Shown here: positions 1 to 13,257 of the stretch, in pieces | Numbering within the stretch: position 1 is the stretch's first letter | Layout: each line of letters opens with the position of its first letter | NCBI GenBank assembly: GCA_029961685.1 | Contig: JARWKL010000008.1 | Location: 29,699,619-29,763,618 of the forward strand | Direction of reading: 5' to 3' | Length of the DNA stretch: 64,000 nucleotides | From: Aristolochia californica | Lineage: Eukaryota > Streptophyta > Magnoliopsida > Piperales > Aristolochiaceae | Notes under the pieces: model-generated | The model's database searches: none | The model's input: the letters and a program-made list of their open reading frames with translations, nothing else | Told to the model about the DNA's origin: nothing | Made by a program: the position numbers and the translations under genes

Positions 1-3000
1 GTAAGTGGGCAAAATAATGGCTTGTTTGACTCGGGTAAATATCCCACCGCACGTTCACCTGGGAATTTAATGTTATGCTCTTTAAAAGGTTTGGATCCAT
101 AGGTCATTTGAAATTGTAACATTTTTCAAGCATGCATATCCATTTTTTAAAACATGTGAAGAAAAATCTCTTTCTTATAAAATTGCAAACTATAAGAGTT
201 GAACTAGTGGATTTTCCCAAACTTGGAAAAAAACATTTGTGTTCATTTGTGGTGTGTGAATAAATTTTTTTTACTTAAATTTGTTATTTATTTAAATTCT
301 TTTCATACATAAACTCTAAAATTTTCATTTTGTTGTGATCTATTTGCCTTTTATCTCTTTTTTTTGTTTTCGAGATGAAGGGAAAGTAAAAACTCAAGTT
401 TTGATTTAAGAAATAAATATACATCTAAAATTTAAATGCACAATGCACAAATGTAGAGAGAGAAAATTCCAAAAATTTTTAGTAATTTTAAGGGATTGTA
501 AACGTTTATTAGTTTTTATGTATCAGGTTTTCCAATCGTCGGGAAAAGGGGGAGGCGGGGGATTTTTAACTGAATGTTAACTCCCAATCCATAAGTCATT
601 CATTACAAAAATATAGCTCGTTACGCATGATAAATCACTTTACAATCATCTATGATCGTTAGGTCAACCTTTTGTAAATGGGAAAAATAATAGCTTGTTT
701 ACTCGGGTAAATATCCCACCGCACATTCACTTGAGAATTTATTGTTATTCTCTTTAAAAGGTTTGGATCCATAGGTCATTTGCATCTTTAAGATGTTTCA
801 AGCATACATATCCTTTTTTTAAGACATATGTAGAAAAATCTCTTTCTTATAAAATTCCAAGCTATTAAGGTTGAACTAGTGGAATTTCCCAAACTTTGAT
901 AACAAAAATTTTGTGGTCTTTTGTGGTGTGAATAAATTTTATTTACTTAAATTTTTTAATGTTCTAAATTCTTTCCACACATAAACTCTAAAATTTTCAT
1001 TTTGTTGTGATCAATTTTCCATTTATTTCTTTTTTTGTTTACGAGATGAAGGGAAAGTGAAAACTCTTGTTTTGATTTAAGAAAAAAGTATACATCTAAA
1101 ATGGAAATGAAAAATGCAGAAATGTAGAGAGAGATAATTCCAAAAATTATCTGTAATTTTTAGGGATTGTAAACTCTTTTTACTTTTTATATATCAGGTT
1201 TTGCAATCGTCAAGAAAAGGGGGAGGCAGGGATTTTTAACTGAGTGTTGACTCCCAATCCATACGGCATTCCTTACAAAAATATAGGCCATTTCGCTTGG
1301 TAAATCACTTTACAATCACCTAAGATCGTAGGTCAGCTTTTTGTACGTTGGAAAATAATGGCTCTTTTGACTTGGGTAAATATCCCTCCGCACATTCACT
1401 TGAGAATTTAATGTAATTCTCTTTAAAAGTTTCGGATCCATAGGTCATTTGAATCCTGAACATGTTCCAAGCATGCATGTCCATTTGTTAAAACATGTGT
1501 AGAAAAATCTTTCCAATAAAATTCCATGTTATATGGGTTGAACTAGTCGAATTTCCAAAACTTGTATAACAAAACTTTTGTGTACATTTGTTGTGTGTGA
1601 ATAAATTTACTTTACTTACATTTGCTATTCCTTTAAATTATTTCCATACATGAACTCTAAAAGTTTCATTTTTTTGTGATCTATTTGCCTTTTATATCTT
1701 TTTTTTTATGAGAAGAAGGGAAAGTGAAAACAATAGTTTTGATGTAAGAAAAAAGTATATATCTAAAACTGAAATACACATTGAAAAAATGTAGAGAGAG
1801 ATAATTCCAAAAAGTGTCTATAATTTTTAGGTATTGTAAACTCTTTTTAGTTTTTATATATCAGGTTATGCAAATGTCCAGAAAAGGGAGAGGTGGGGGA
1901 TTTTTAACTGAATGTTGACTCCTAATCCATAAGTCATTCATTACAAAAATATAACCCGTTACACATGATAAATCACTTTACAATCATCTATGATCGTTAC
2001 ATCAGCTTTTTGTAAGTGGGCAAAATAATGGCTTTTTCGACTCGGGTCAAAATCCCACCGCACGCTCTCTAGATAATTGAATGTTATTATCTTTAAAAGG
2101 TTTCGATCCATAGGTCATTTGCATCTTTAACATGTTTCAAGCATGCATATCAATTTTTTAAAACATGTGAAGAAAAATCTCTTTCTTATAAAATTCCAAG
2201 CTATAAGGGTTGAACTAGTGGAATTTCCCAAACTTGGATTACAAAAATTTTGTGTTCATTTGTGGTGTGTGAATAAATTTTATTTACTTACTTTTGTTAT
2301 TTCTTTAAATTCTTTCCATACATAAACTCTAAAATTTTCATTTTGTTGTAATCTATTTGCCTTCAATCTGTTTTTTTCTTTACGAGATGAAGTGAAAGTG
2401 AAAACTCAAGTTTTGATTTAAGAAAAAAAGTATTCATCTAAAATGGAAATGCACAATGCACAAATGTTGAGAGAGATAATTCCAAAAACTTTTTGTAATT
2501 TTTAGGGATTGTAAACTCTTTTTAGTTTTTATATATAAGGTTTTGCAATCGTCGGGAAAAGGGGGAGGCGGGGGAGTTTTAACTGAGTATTGACTCCCAA
2601 TCCATAAGTCATTCCTTACTAAAATATAACTCGTTACGCATGATAAATCACTTTACACTCATCTATGATCGTTAGTTCAACTTTTTGTAAATGGGCAAAA
2701 TAACGGCTTGTTTGAATCGGGTAAATAACCCACAGCACATTCACTTGAGAATTAAATGTTATTATCTTAAAAAGGTTTGGATCCATAGGTCATTTACATC
2801 TTTAAGATGTTTCAAGTATGCATGTCCAATTTTTTAAAACATGTGTAGAAAAATCTCTTTCTTTTAAAATTCTAGCTATTAGGGTTGAACTATTGGAATT
2901 TCTCACACTTGGATAACAAAACTTTTGTGTTCATTAGTGGTGTGTGAATAAATTTTCTTTACTTACATTTGTTATTGCTTTAAATTATTTCCATATATAA

Positions 3001-6000
3001 ACTCTAAAATTATCATTTTAATTTGATCTATTTGCCTTTTATCTCTTTTTTTGTTTACGACATTTTTATGGATTGTAAACTCTTTTTAGTTTTTATATAC
3101 TAGCTTTTGCAAATGTCGAGAAAAGGGGGGGGGGGGGTGCTGGGGATTTTTAACTAAGTGGTAAATCCCAATCCCTATGTCATTGCTGAAAAATATATAT
3201 CCCGTTACGCATGATAAATCACTTTACAATCATCTATGATCGTTAGGTCAGAGTTTTGTAAATTGGCAAAATAATGTCTTGTTTGACTCGGGCAAATATC
3301 CCAAGCACGTTCACTTGAGAATTTAATGTTATTCTCTTTTAAAGGTTTGGATACATAGGTCATTTGCATCTTTAAGATGTTTCAAGTATGCATATCCACT
3401 TTTTAAAACAGGTGTAGAAATATCTCCTTATTATAAAATTCCAACCTATTTGGGTTGAACTAGTGGAATTTACCAAACTTGGATAACAAAAATTTTGTGT
3501 TCATTTGTGGTGTGTGAAAAAATTTTCTTTACTTACATTTTTCATTTCTTAAAATTATTTCCATACATGAACTCTAAAATTTTCATTTTTTTGTGATCTA
3601 GTTTCCTTTTATCTCTTTTTTTATTTACGATATGAAGGGAAAGTGAAAACTCAAGTTTTGATTTAAGAAAAAAGTATACTTAGAAAATGGAAATGAAAAA
3701 TGCAAAAATGTAGAGAGAGATAATTCCAAATAGGGTCTGTAATTTTTAGGGATTTTAAACTCTTTTTAGTTTTTATATATCAGGTTTTGCAATCGTCGGG
3801 AAAAGGGGGAGGCATGGGTTTTTTAACTGAGTCTTGACTCCCAATCCATAAGGCATTCCTTCAAAAACTATAGTCCATTACACATGATAAATCACTTTAC
3901 AATCATCTATGATTTTTAGGACAACTTTTTGTATGTGGGCAAAATAATGGCTTGTTTGACTCGGGTAAATATCCCACCGCACGTTCACTTGAGAATTTAA
4001 TGCTATTCTCTTTAAAAGGTTTGGATCTGTAGGTGATTTGCATCTTTAACATGTTTCAAGCATGCATATCTAATTTTTTAAAACATGTGGAGAAAAATCT
4101 CTTTCTTTTAAAATTCTGGCCATTAGGGTTGAACTAGTGGAATTTCCCATACTTGGATAACAAAACTTTTGTGTTCATTAGTGGTGTGTGAATAAATTTT
4201 CTTTACTTACATTTTTTATTGCTTTAAATTCTTTCCATATATAAACTCTAAAATTATCATTTTGATGTGATCTATTTGCCTTTTATCTATTTTTTTGTTT
4301 ATGAGACGAAGGGAAAGTGATAACTAAAGTTTTGATTTAAGAAAAAAGTATACATCGAAAATGAAAATGCACAATGCACAAATGTAGAGAGAGATAATTC
4401 CAAAAAGTTTCTACAATTTTTAGGGATTGTAAACTCTTTTTAGTTTTTATATATCAGGTTGTGTAATCGTCGGGAAATGGTTAAGGGGGGCAACTTTTAA
4501 CTGAGTGTTTACTCCCAATCTATAAGAAATCCTTACAACAATATAGCCCTTTAGGCATGATAAATCACTTTACAATCTTCTATGATCGTTAGGTCACCTT
4601 TTTGTAAGTGGGCAAAATAATGGCTTCTTTACCTCGGGTAAATATCCCACCGAACGTTCACTTGAGAATTTAATGTTGCTCTCTTTAAAACGTTTGGATC
4701 CATAGGTCATTTGCATCTTCATCATGTTTCAAGCATGCATATCCATTTTTTAAAACATGTGTAGAAAAATCTCTTTCTTAAAAAATTCCAGGCTTTTAGG
4801 GTTGAACAAATGGAATTTCCCAAAATTGGATAAAATCCTTTTGTGTTCATTTTTGGTGTGTGAATAAATTTTCTTTACTTACATTTGTTATTTCTTTAAA
4901 ATTTTTCCATACATAAACTCTAAAATTTTCCACTATTTGCATTTAATCTCTTTTTTTTTTTACAGATGAAGGGAAAGTGAAAACTCAAGTTTATATTTAA
5001 GAAAAAAGTGTACATCTAAAAGGGAAATGCTCAATGCACAAATGTTGAGAGATTTAATTCAAAAAAGTGTCTGCAACTTTTATGGATTGTAAACTCTTTT
5101 TAGTTTTTATATAACAGGTTTTGTAAATGTTGGGAAAAGGGGGAGGCAGGGATTTTTAATTGAGTGTTAACTCCCAATCCCTAAGTCATTGCTTACAAAT
5201 ATATATCCCGTTACGCATGATAAATCACTTTACAATCATTTATTATCGTTAGGTCAACTTTTTGTAGATGGGCAAAATAATGGCTGGTTTGAATCTTATT
5301 CTCTTTAAAAGGTTTGGATCCATAGGTCATTTGTGTCCTTAACATGTTTCAAGCATGCATGTCCATTTTTTAAAAAATTTGTAGAAAAATCTCTTTCTTT
5401 TAAAATTCCAAGTTATTAGGGTTGAACTAGTGGAATTTCCCAAACTAGGATAACAAATTTTTTTTTTCATTTGTGGTTTATGAATAAATTTTGTATACTT
5501 AAATTTGTTATTGTTTTAAATTCTTTCCATACATATACTCTGAAGTTTTCATTTTTTTGAGATCAATTTCCCTTTTATCTCTTTTATTGTTTCTGTAATG
5601 AAGGGAAAGTGAAAACTCAAGTTTTGATTTAAGAAAAAAGTATACATCTAAAATAGAAATGCACAATGCACAAATGTAGAGAGAGGTAATTCCAAAAAGT
5701 GTCCGTAATTTTTAGGGATTGAAAAGACTTTTTAGTTTTTATATATCAGGTTTTGTAATCATCGAGAAAGGAGGCTTGGATTTTTAACCAAGTGTTGACT
5801 CCGAATCCATAAGTCATTCCTTACAAAAATATAGTCCGTTTCGCATGATAAATTACTTTACAATCATCTATGATCGTTAGGTCAGCTTTTTGAAAGTGGG
5901 CAAGATAATGGCTTGTTTGACTCGGGTGAATATTCCACCGCACATTCATTTGAGAATTTAATGTTATTCTCTTTAAAAGGTTCGTATCCATAGGTCATTT

Positions 6001-6563
6001 GAATATTTAACATATTTCAAGCATGCATTTCCCTTTTCTAAAACTTGTGTTGAAAAATCTTTCTTATAAAATTCCATGCTATAAGGGTTGAACTAGTGGA
6101 AATTCCCAAACTTGGATAACAAAACTTTTGTGTTCATTTGTCGTGTGTGAATAAATTTTCTTTACTTACATTTGTTATTGCTTTATATTCTTTCTATACA
6201 TAAACTCTAAAATTTTCATTTTGTTGTGATCTATTTGCCTTTTATCTCTTTTGTTCTTTTCGAGACGAAGGGATAGTCAAAACTCAGGTTTTGATTTAAG
6301 AAAAAAGTATATGTCTAAAATGAAAATGCACAATGCACAAATGTAGAGAGAGATAATTCAAAAAGCTTCTGTAATTTTTAGGGATTGTAAACTATTTTTA
6401 GTTTTTATATAACTGGTGTTGCAATCGTTGGGAAAAGTGGGAGGCGGGGGATTTTTAACTAAGTGTTGACTCCCAATCCATAAGTCATTCCTTACAAAAA
6501 ATATGGCTTGTTATCCATGATAATTCACTTTACAATCATCTATTATTGTTAGGACAACTTTTT
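1..6563 (+). repeat. Left arm, units 1-10 (+ orientation)
   Basis: Unit starts are 1, 674, 1343, 2012, 2687, 3258, 3931, 4604, 5264 and 5892. Most units are 660-675 bp. Unit 5 (2687-3257) is only 571 bp because about 100 bp are missing at ~3060, between GTTTACGA and ATTTTTATGGATTG. Unit 9 (5264-5891, 628 bp) lacks about 45 bp at ~5295, just before CTTATTCTCTTTAAAAGG. Units 5 and 8 carry the CAAATGT / CCCTAAGTCATTGC variant described elsewhere. Unit 1 has the B-like GGGAATTTAATG, while the others are A type. Nothing gene-like is present. Confidence 0.95.
3125..3137 (+). repeat. Poly-G expansion, 13 G (unit 5)
   Basis: The G-rich tract common to all monomers is here a run of 13 uninterrupted G, followed by TGCTGGGG. 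Ordinary copies have G runs of 3-5 separated by other bases. Confidence 0.9.
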
Positions 6564-8447
6564 GTAAGTGGGCAAAATAATGGCTTTATTGACTAAGGTA
6601 AATATCCCGTCGCACGTTCACTTGAGAATTTAATGATATTCTCTTTAAATGGTTTGGATCCATACGTAATTTGCATCTTTAACATGTTTCAAGCATGCAT
6701 ATCCATTTTTTAAAACATGTGCAGAAAAATCTCTTTCTTATAAAATTCCAAGCTATTAGAGTTGAACTAGTGGAATTTCCCAAACTTGGATAAAAAAACT
6801 TTAGAGTTCATTTGTTGTGTGTGAAAAAATTTCTTTACTTACATTTGTTATTGCTTTATATTCTTTCCATACATAAACTCTAAAATTTTCATTTAGTTGT
6901 GACCTATTTGCCTTTTATCTCTTTTTTTGTTTACAAGATGAAGGGAAAGTGAGAACTCAATTTTTAATTTAAGAAAAAAGCATACATCAAAAAAGGAAAT
7001 GCACAAAGCACAAATTTAGAGAGAAAATTCCAAAAAGTATCTGTAATTTTTAGGGATTGTAAACTCTTTTTATTTTTTATATATCAAGTTGTGCAATCGT
7101 CGAAAAATGGGGGAGGTGGGGGATTTTTTAACTATGTGTTGACTCCTAATCCATAAGTCATTCCTAATAAAAATATAGCCCATTACGCATGATAAATCAC
7201 TTTACAATTCTATGATCGTGAGGTCAACTTTCTATAAATGGGAAAAATTATGGCTTGTTTGACTCAGGTAAATATCCCACCGCACGCTCACTTGACAATT
7301 TAATGTTATTCTCTTTAAAAGGTTTTGATCCATAGGTCATTTGCATATTTAACTTGTTTCAAGCATGCATATACATTTTTTAAAACATGTGTAGAAAAAT
7401 CTCATTCTTATAAAATTCAAAGCTATTAGGGTTGAACTAGTGGAATTTCCCAAAGTTGGATAACAACAATTTTGTGTTCATTTGTGGTACGTGAATAAAT
7501 TTGCTTTACTTACATTTGTCATTGCTCAAAATTATTTCATACATAAACTCTAAAATTTTTATTTTTTTGTGATCTATTTGCCTTTAATCTCTTTTTTTGT
7601 TTACAAGATGAAGGGAAAATGAAAACTCAAGCTTTTATTTAAGAAAAAAGTATACATCTAAAATTGAAATGAACAATGCACAAATGTTGAGAGAGATAAT
7701 TCCAAAAATTGTATGTAATTTTTAGGGATTGTAAACTCTTTTTAGTTTTTATATATTAGGTTTTGAACTCATACGGAAATGGGTGAGCCGGGGGATTTTT
7801 AACTGAGTGTTTACACCCATTGCATAAGTCATTCCTTACAAAAATATAGCTCGTTAGGCTTGATAAATCACTTTACAATCATCTATGATCGTTAGGTCAG
7901 CTTTTTTTAAATGGGCAAAATAATGGCTTGTTTGACTCGGGTAAATATCCCACCGGACGTTCACTTGAGAATTTAATGTTGCTTTATTTAAAAGGTTTGG
8001 ATCCATAGGTTATTTGTATCTTTAACATGTTTCAAGCATGCATATCCATTTTTTAAAACATGTGTAGAAAAATCTCTTTCTTATAAAATTCCAAGCTATT
8101 AGGGTTGAACAAGTGGAATTTTCCAAACTTGGATAAAATAACTTTTGTGTTCATTTGTGGTGTGTGAATAAATTTTCTTTACTTACATTTGTTATTGCTT
8201 TAAATTGTATCCATACATAAACTCTAAATTTTTCACTAATGCCTTTTATCTCATTTTTTGTTTACGAGATGGAGGGAAAGTGAAAACTCAAGTTTTTATT
8301 TAAGAAAAAAGTATATGTCTAAAATGGAAATGCACAATGCATAAATGTTGAAAGATTTATTTTCAAAAAGTGTCTGTATGTTTTAGGGATTTTAAACTCT
8401 TTTTAGTTTTTATATATCAGGTTTTGCAAATGTCGAGAAAAGTGGGA

Positions 8448-8464
8448 GGGGGGGGGGGGGGGGG
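8448..8464 (+). repeat. Poly-G expansion, 17 G (unit 13)
   Basis: Seventeen uninterrupted G follow GTGGGA at the usual G-rich position of the monomer. The related copy two units downstream (9794-9810) is expanded as well. The exact length could include sequencing error in a homopolymer. Confidence 0.88.
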
Positions 8465-9786
8465 TATTTTAAACTAAGTGTTAACTCCCAATCCCTAAGT
8501 CATTGCTTACAAAAATATATCCCCTTACGCATGATAAATGACTTTACAATCATCTATGATCGTTAGGTCAGGTTTTTGTAAATGGGCAAAATAATGGCTT
8601 GTTTGACTCGGGTAAATATACCACCGCATGTTCACTTAACAATTTAATGTTATTCTCTTTAAAAGGTTTGGATTCATAGGTCATTTGCATATTTAACATG
8701 TTTCAAGCATGCAAATCCATTTTTTAAAACATGTGTAGAAAAATCTCTTTCTTATAAAAGTCCAAGCTATTAGAGTTAAACTAGTGGAATTTCCCAAACT
8801 TGGATAACAAAAATTTTGTGTTCATTTGTGGTGTGTGAATAAATTTTCTTTACTTACATTTGTTATTGCTTTAAATTCTTTTCATGCATAAACTCTAAAA
8901 TTTTCATTTTGTTGTGATCTATATGCCTTTTATCTCTTTTTTTGTTTATGAGATGAAGGGCAAGTGAAAACTCAAGTTATGATTTAAGAAAAAAGTATAC
9001 ATCTAAAATTGAAATGCACAATGCACAAAAGTAGAGAGAGATAATTCCGAAAAGCGTCTGTAATTTTAAGGGATTGTAAACTCTTTTTAGTTTTTATATA
9101 TCTGGGTTTTCTATCATCAAGAAAAGGGGGAGGCGCGGATTTTTAACTAAATGTTGACTCCCAATCCATAAGTCATTCCGCCCGTTTCGCATGATAAATC
9201 ACTTTACAATCATCTATGATCGGTTGGTCAGCTTTTTGTAAGTGGGCAAAATAATGGCTTGTTTGACTTGGGTAAATATCCCACCGCACGTTTACTTGAG
9301 AATTTAATGTTATTTTCTTTAAAAGGATAGGATCCATAGGTCATTATGCATCATTAACATGTTTCAAACAGGCATAACCATTTTTTAAAACATGTGAACA
9401 AATTCTTCCTTATAAAATTCCAAGCTATTAGGGTTGAACTAGTCGAATTTCCCAAACTTGAATAATAAAACTTGTGTTCATTTGTTATGTATGAATAAAT
9501 TATCTTTACTTACATTTGCTATTGCTTTAAATTCTTTCCATACATAAACTCTAAAATTTTCATTTAGTTGTGATATATTTGCCATTTATCTCTTTTTTTA
9601 TTTACGAGATGAAGGGAAAGTGAAAACTTAGGTTTTTATTTAAAAAAAAAGTATACGTCTGAAATGGAAATGCACAATGCACAAATGTAGAGAGATTTAT
9701 TTTCAATAAGTGTTTGTATGTTTAAGGGATTTTCAACTTTTTTTAGTTTTTATATATCAAGTTTTGCAAAAGTCGAGAAAAGGCGA

Positions 9787-9820
9787 GGGGGGTGGGGGGG
9801 GGGGGGGGGGTGGAGGGGGG
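9787..9820 (+). repeat. Largest G-rich expansion: 6, 17, 2 and 6 G (unit 15)
   Basis: Between 9787 and 9820 all but three bases are G: GGGGGG, T, 17 G (9794-9810), T, GG, A, GGGGGG. This makes unit 15 the longest in the left arm at 693 bp. A reading frame through the tract gives a glycine run, but that is a by-product of the homopolymer. Confidence 0.9.
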
Positions 9821-12800
9821 TTTGATCTGAGTGTTAACTCCCAATCCCTAAGTTATTGCTTACAAAAATATATCCCCTTACGCATGATAAATCACTTTAC
9901 AATCATCTATGATCGTTAGGTCAGGTTTTTGTAAATGGGCAAAATAATGGCTTGTTTGACTCGGGTAAATATCCCACCGCATGTCACTTGAGAATTTAAT
10001 GTTATTCTCTTTAATAGGTTTGGATCCATAGGTCATTTGCATATTTAACATGTTTCAATCATGCATATCCATTTTTTAAAACATGTGTAGAAAAATCTCT
10101 TTCTTATAAAAGTCCAAGCTATTAGGGTTGAACTAGTGGAATTTCCAAAACATGGATAACAAAAATTTTGTGTTCATTTGTGGTGTGTGAATAAATTTTA
10201 TTTACTTAAATTTTTTATTCCTTTAAATTCTTTTCATACATAAACTCTAAAATTTTCATTTTGTTGTCATCTATTTGCCTTTTATCTCTATTTTTTTTAC
10301 GAGATGAAGGGAAAGTGAAAACTCAAGTTTTGATTTAAGAAAAAAGTATACATCTAAAATGAAAATTCACAATGCACAAATGTAGAGAGATAATTCCAAA
10401 AAGTGTCTGTAATTTTTACGGATTTTAAACTCTTTTTATTTTTTATATATCAGGTTTTAAAAATGTCGGGAAAAGGGGGAGGTGGGGGATTTTTACTTGA
10501 GTGTTGACTCCCAATCCCTAAGTCATAACTTACAAAAATATATCCTGTTACACACTTTACAATCATCTATGATCGTTAGGTCAGCTTTTTGTAAATGGGC
10601 ATAATAATGGCTTATTTGATTCGGGTAAATATCCCACTAGACGTTCACTTGAAAATTTATTTTCATTCTCTTTAAAAGGTATGGTTCCATAAGTCATTTG
10701 CATCTTTAACATGTTTCAAGCATGCATATCCATTTTTTAAAACATGTGTTGAAAAATCTCTTTCTTATAAAATTCCAAGCTATTAGGGTTGAACTAGTGG
10801 AATTTCCCAAACTTGGATAATAAAAATTTGTGTTCATTTGTAGTGTGTGAATAAATTTTCTTTACTTACATTTGTTATTGCTTTAAATACTCTCCATACA
10901 TAAACTCTAAAATTTTCATTTGTTGTGATCAATTTGCCTTTAATCTCTTTTTTTGTTTACGAGATGAAGGGAAAGTGAAAACTCAAGTTATGATTTAAGA
11001 AAAAACTATACATCTAAAATGGAAATGCACATTGCACAAATGTAGAGAGAGATAATTCCAATAAGTTTTTGTAATTTTTAAGTATTGTAAACTCTTTTTA
11101 GTTTTAATATATCATGTTGTGCAATCGTCAGGAAAAGGGGGAGGCAAGGGATTTTTAACTGAGTGTTGACTCCTAATCCATACCTCATTTCTTACAAAAA
11201 TATAGCCCGTTACGCATGGTAAATCACTTTACAATCATCCAAGATCTTTAGGTCATCTTTTTTTAGGTGGGCAAAATAATGGCTTGTTTGATACGGGTAA
11301 ATATCCCACCTCACCTTCACTTGAGAATTTAATGTTATTCTCTTTAAAATGTTTGGATCCATAGGTCATTTGCACCTTTAAGATGTTTCAAGCATGCATA
11401 TCCATTTTTTAAAACATGTGAAGAAAAATCTTTTTATTATAAAATTTCAAGCTCTACGGGTTGAACCAGTGGAATTCCCCAAACTTGGATAACAAAACTT
11501 TAGAGTTCATTTGTTGTGTGTGAATAAATTTTCTTTACTTACATTTGTTATTGCTTTAAATTCTTTCCATACTTAAACTCTAAAATTTTCATTTAGTTGT
11601 GAACTATTTGCCTTTTATCTCTTTTTTTGTTTACGAGATGAAGGGAAACTGAAAACTCAAGTTTTGATTTAAGAAAAAAGTATACATCTAAAAATGAAAT
11701 GCACAATGCACAAATGTCAAGAGATAATTCAGAAAAAGTGTCTGTAATTTTTAGGGATTGTAAACTCTTTTTAGTTTTTATATATCAGGTTGTGCAATCG
11801 TCGGGAAATGGGGGAGGCGAGGGACTTTTAACTGATTGTTGACTCCAAATCTATAAGTCATTCCTTATAAAAATATAGCCCATTACACATGATAAATCAC
11901 TTTACAATTCTATGATCGTTAGGTCAGCTATTTGTAAATGGGCAAAATGATGGCTTGTTTGACTCGGGTAAATATCCTACCGCACGTTCACTTGAGAATT
12001 TAATGTTATTCTCTTTAAAAGGTTTGGATCCATAAGTCATTTGCATCTTTAAGATGTTTTAAGTATGCATATCCATTTTTTTAAACTTGTGTAGAAAAAT
12101 CTATTTCTTATAAAATTCAAAGCTATTAGGGTTGAACTAGTGGAATTTCCCAAACTTGGATGACAAAACCTTTGTGTTAATTTGAGGTGTGTGAATAAAT
12201 TTCTTTACTTTCATTCTTTATTGCTTTAAATTATTTCCATACATAAATTCTAAAATTTTCATTTTGTTGTGATGTATTTGCCTTTAATATGTTTTTTTGT
12301 TTACAAGATGAAGGGAAAGTCAAAACTGAAGTTTTGATTTAAGAAAAAAGTATATATATAAAATGGAAATGCACATTGCACAAATGTTGAGAGAGACAAT
12401 TCCACAAAATTTGTATAATTTTTAGGGATTGTAAACTCTTATTAGTTTTTATATATCAGGTTTTGCAATTGTCGAGAAAAGGAGGTGGCAGGGGATTTTT
12501 AACTGAGTGTTGACTCCTAGTCCATAAGTCATTCCTGAAAAAAAATAGCCCGTTAGGCATGATAAATCACCTTCCAATCATCTATGATCGTTAGGTCAGC
12601 TTTTTGTAAATGGGCAAAATAATGGCTTGTTTGACTCGGGTAAATATCCCACTGGACGTTCACTTCAAAATTTAATGTTGCTCTCTTTAAAAGGTTTGGA
12701 TCCATAGGTAATTTGCATCTTTAACATGTTACAAGCAAGCATATCCATTTTTTAAAAGAATCTCTTTTTTAATAAAATTCCAAGCTATTTGGGTTGAACA

Positions 12801-13257
12801 AGTGGAATTTCCCTAACTTGCATAACAAAACTTTTGTATTCATTTGTGGTGTGTGAATAAATTTTCTTTACTTAAATTTGTTATTGCTTTAAATTTTTTC
12901 CATACAAAAACTCTAAAATTGTCCACTATTTGCCTTTTATCTCTTTTTTTGTTTACGAGATGAAGGGAAAGTGAAAACTCAAGTTTTTATTGAAGAAAAA
13001 TGTATACATCGAAAATGGAAATGCACAATGCACAAATGTAGAGAGATTTAATTCCAAAAAGTGTCTGTAATTTTTAGGGTTTGTAAACTCTTTTTAGTTT
13101 TTATATATCAGGTTTTGCAAATGTCGGGAAAAGGGGGAGGCAAGGATTTTTAAAAGAGTGTTGACTCTGAATCCCAAAGTCGTTGCTTACAAAAATATAT
13201 CCCGTTACACATGATAAATCACTTTACAATCACCTATGATCGTAAGGTCAACTTTTT

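Larger units (their letters stand above)
8265..10230 (+). repeat. Two-monomer local duplication (offset ~1.34-1.35 kb)
   Basis: The stretch from about 8265 to 8880 (end of unit 13, start of unit 14) is matched by about 9600 to 10230 (end of 15, start of 16). Shared rare variants are GAGATTTATTTTCAA, the expanded poly-G tract, TATCCCCTTACGC, CATATTTAAC and TATAAAAGTCCAAGC. These are uncommon elsewhere in the left arm, so the pairs share a recent ancestor. Boundaries are approximate. Confidence 0.75.
6564..13257 (+). repeat. Left arm, units 11-20 (+ orientation)
   Basis: Unit starts are 6564, 7234, 7907, 8578, 9238, 9931, 10591, 11263, 11934 and 12606. Lengths are 652-693 bp. Unit 15 (9238-9930) is the longest, because its G-rich tract is expanded. 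Units 13-14 and 15-16 resemble each other as pairs, making a local two-monomer duplication. Units 13, 15, 16 and 20 belong to the CCCTAAGTCAT variant group. The A-type marker CTTGAGAATTT is the usual state. No coding or RNA gene is visible. Confidence 0.95.

Noticed and set aside
2143..2325. 60-71-codon A/T-rich frames such as those at 2143, 47999, 48249 and 58721
   Set aside because: They are phase-repeated shadows of the monomer, rich in Lys, Phe, Ile and Asn, with no signal peptide or motif that holds across copies.
9710..9919. Open frame with an 11-residue glycine run
   Set aside because: The glycine run is the translation of the expanded poly-G tract of unit 15. The frame begins and ends inside the ordinary satellite monomer.
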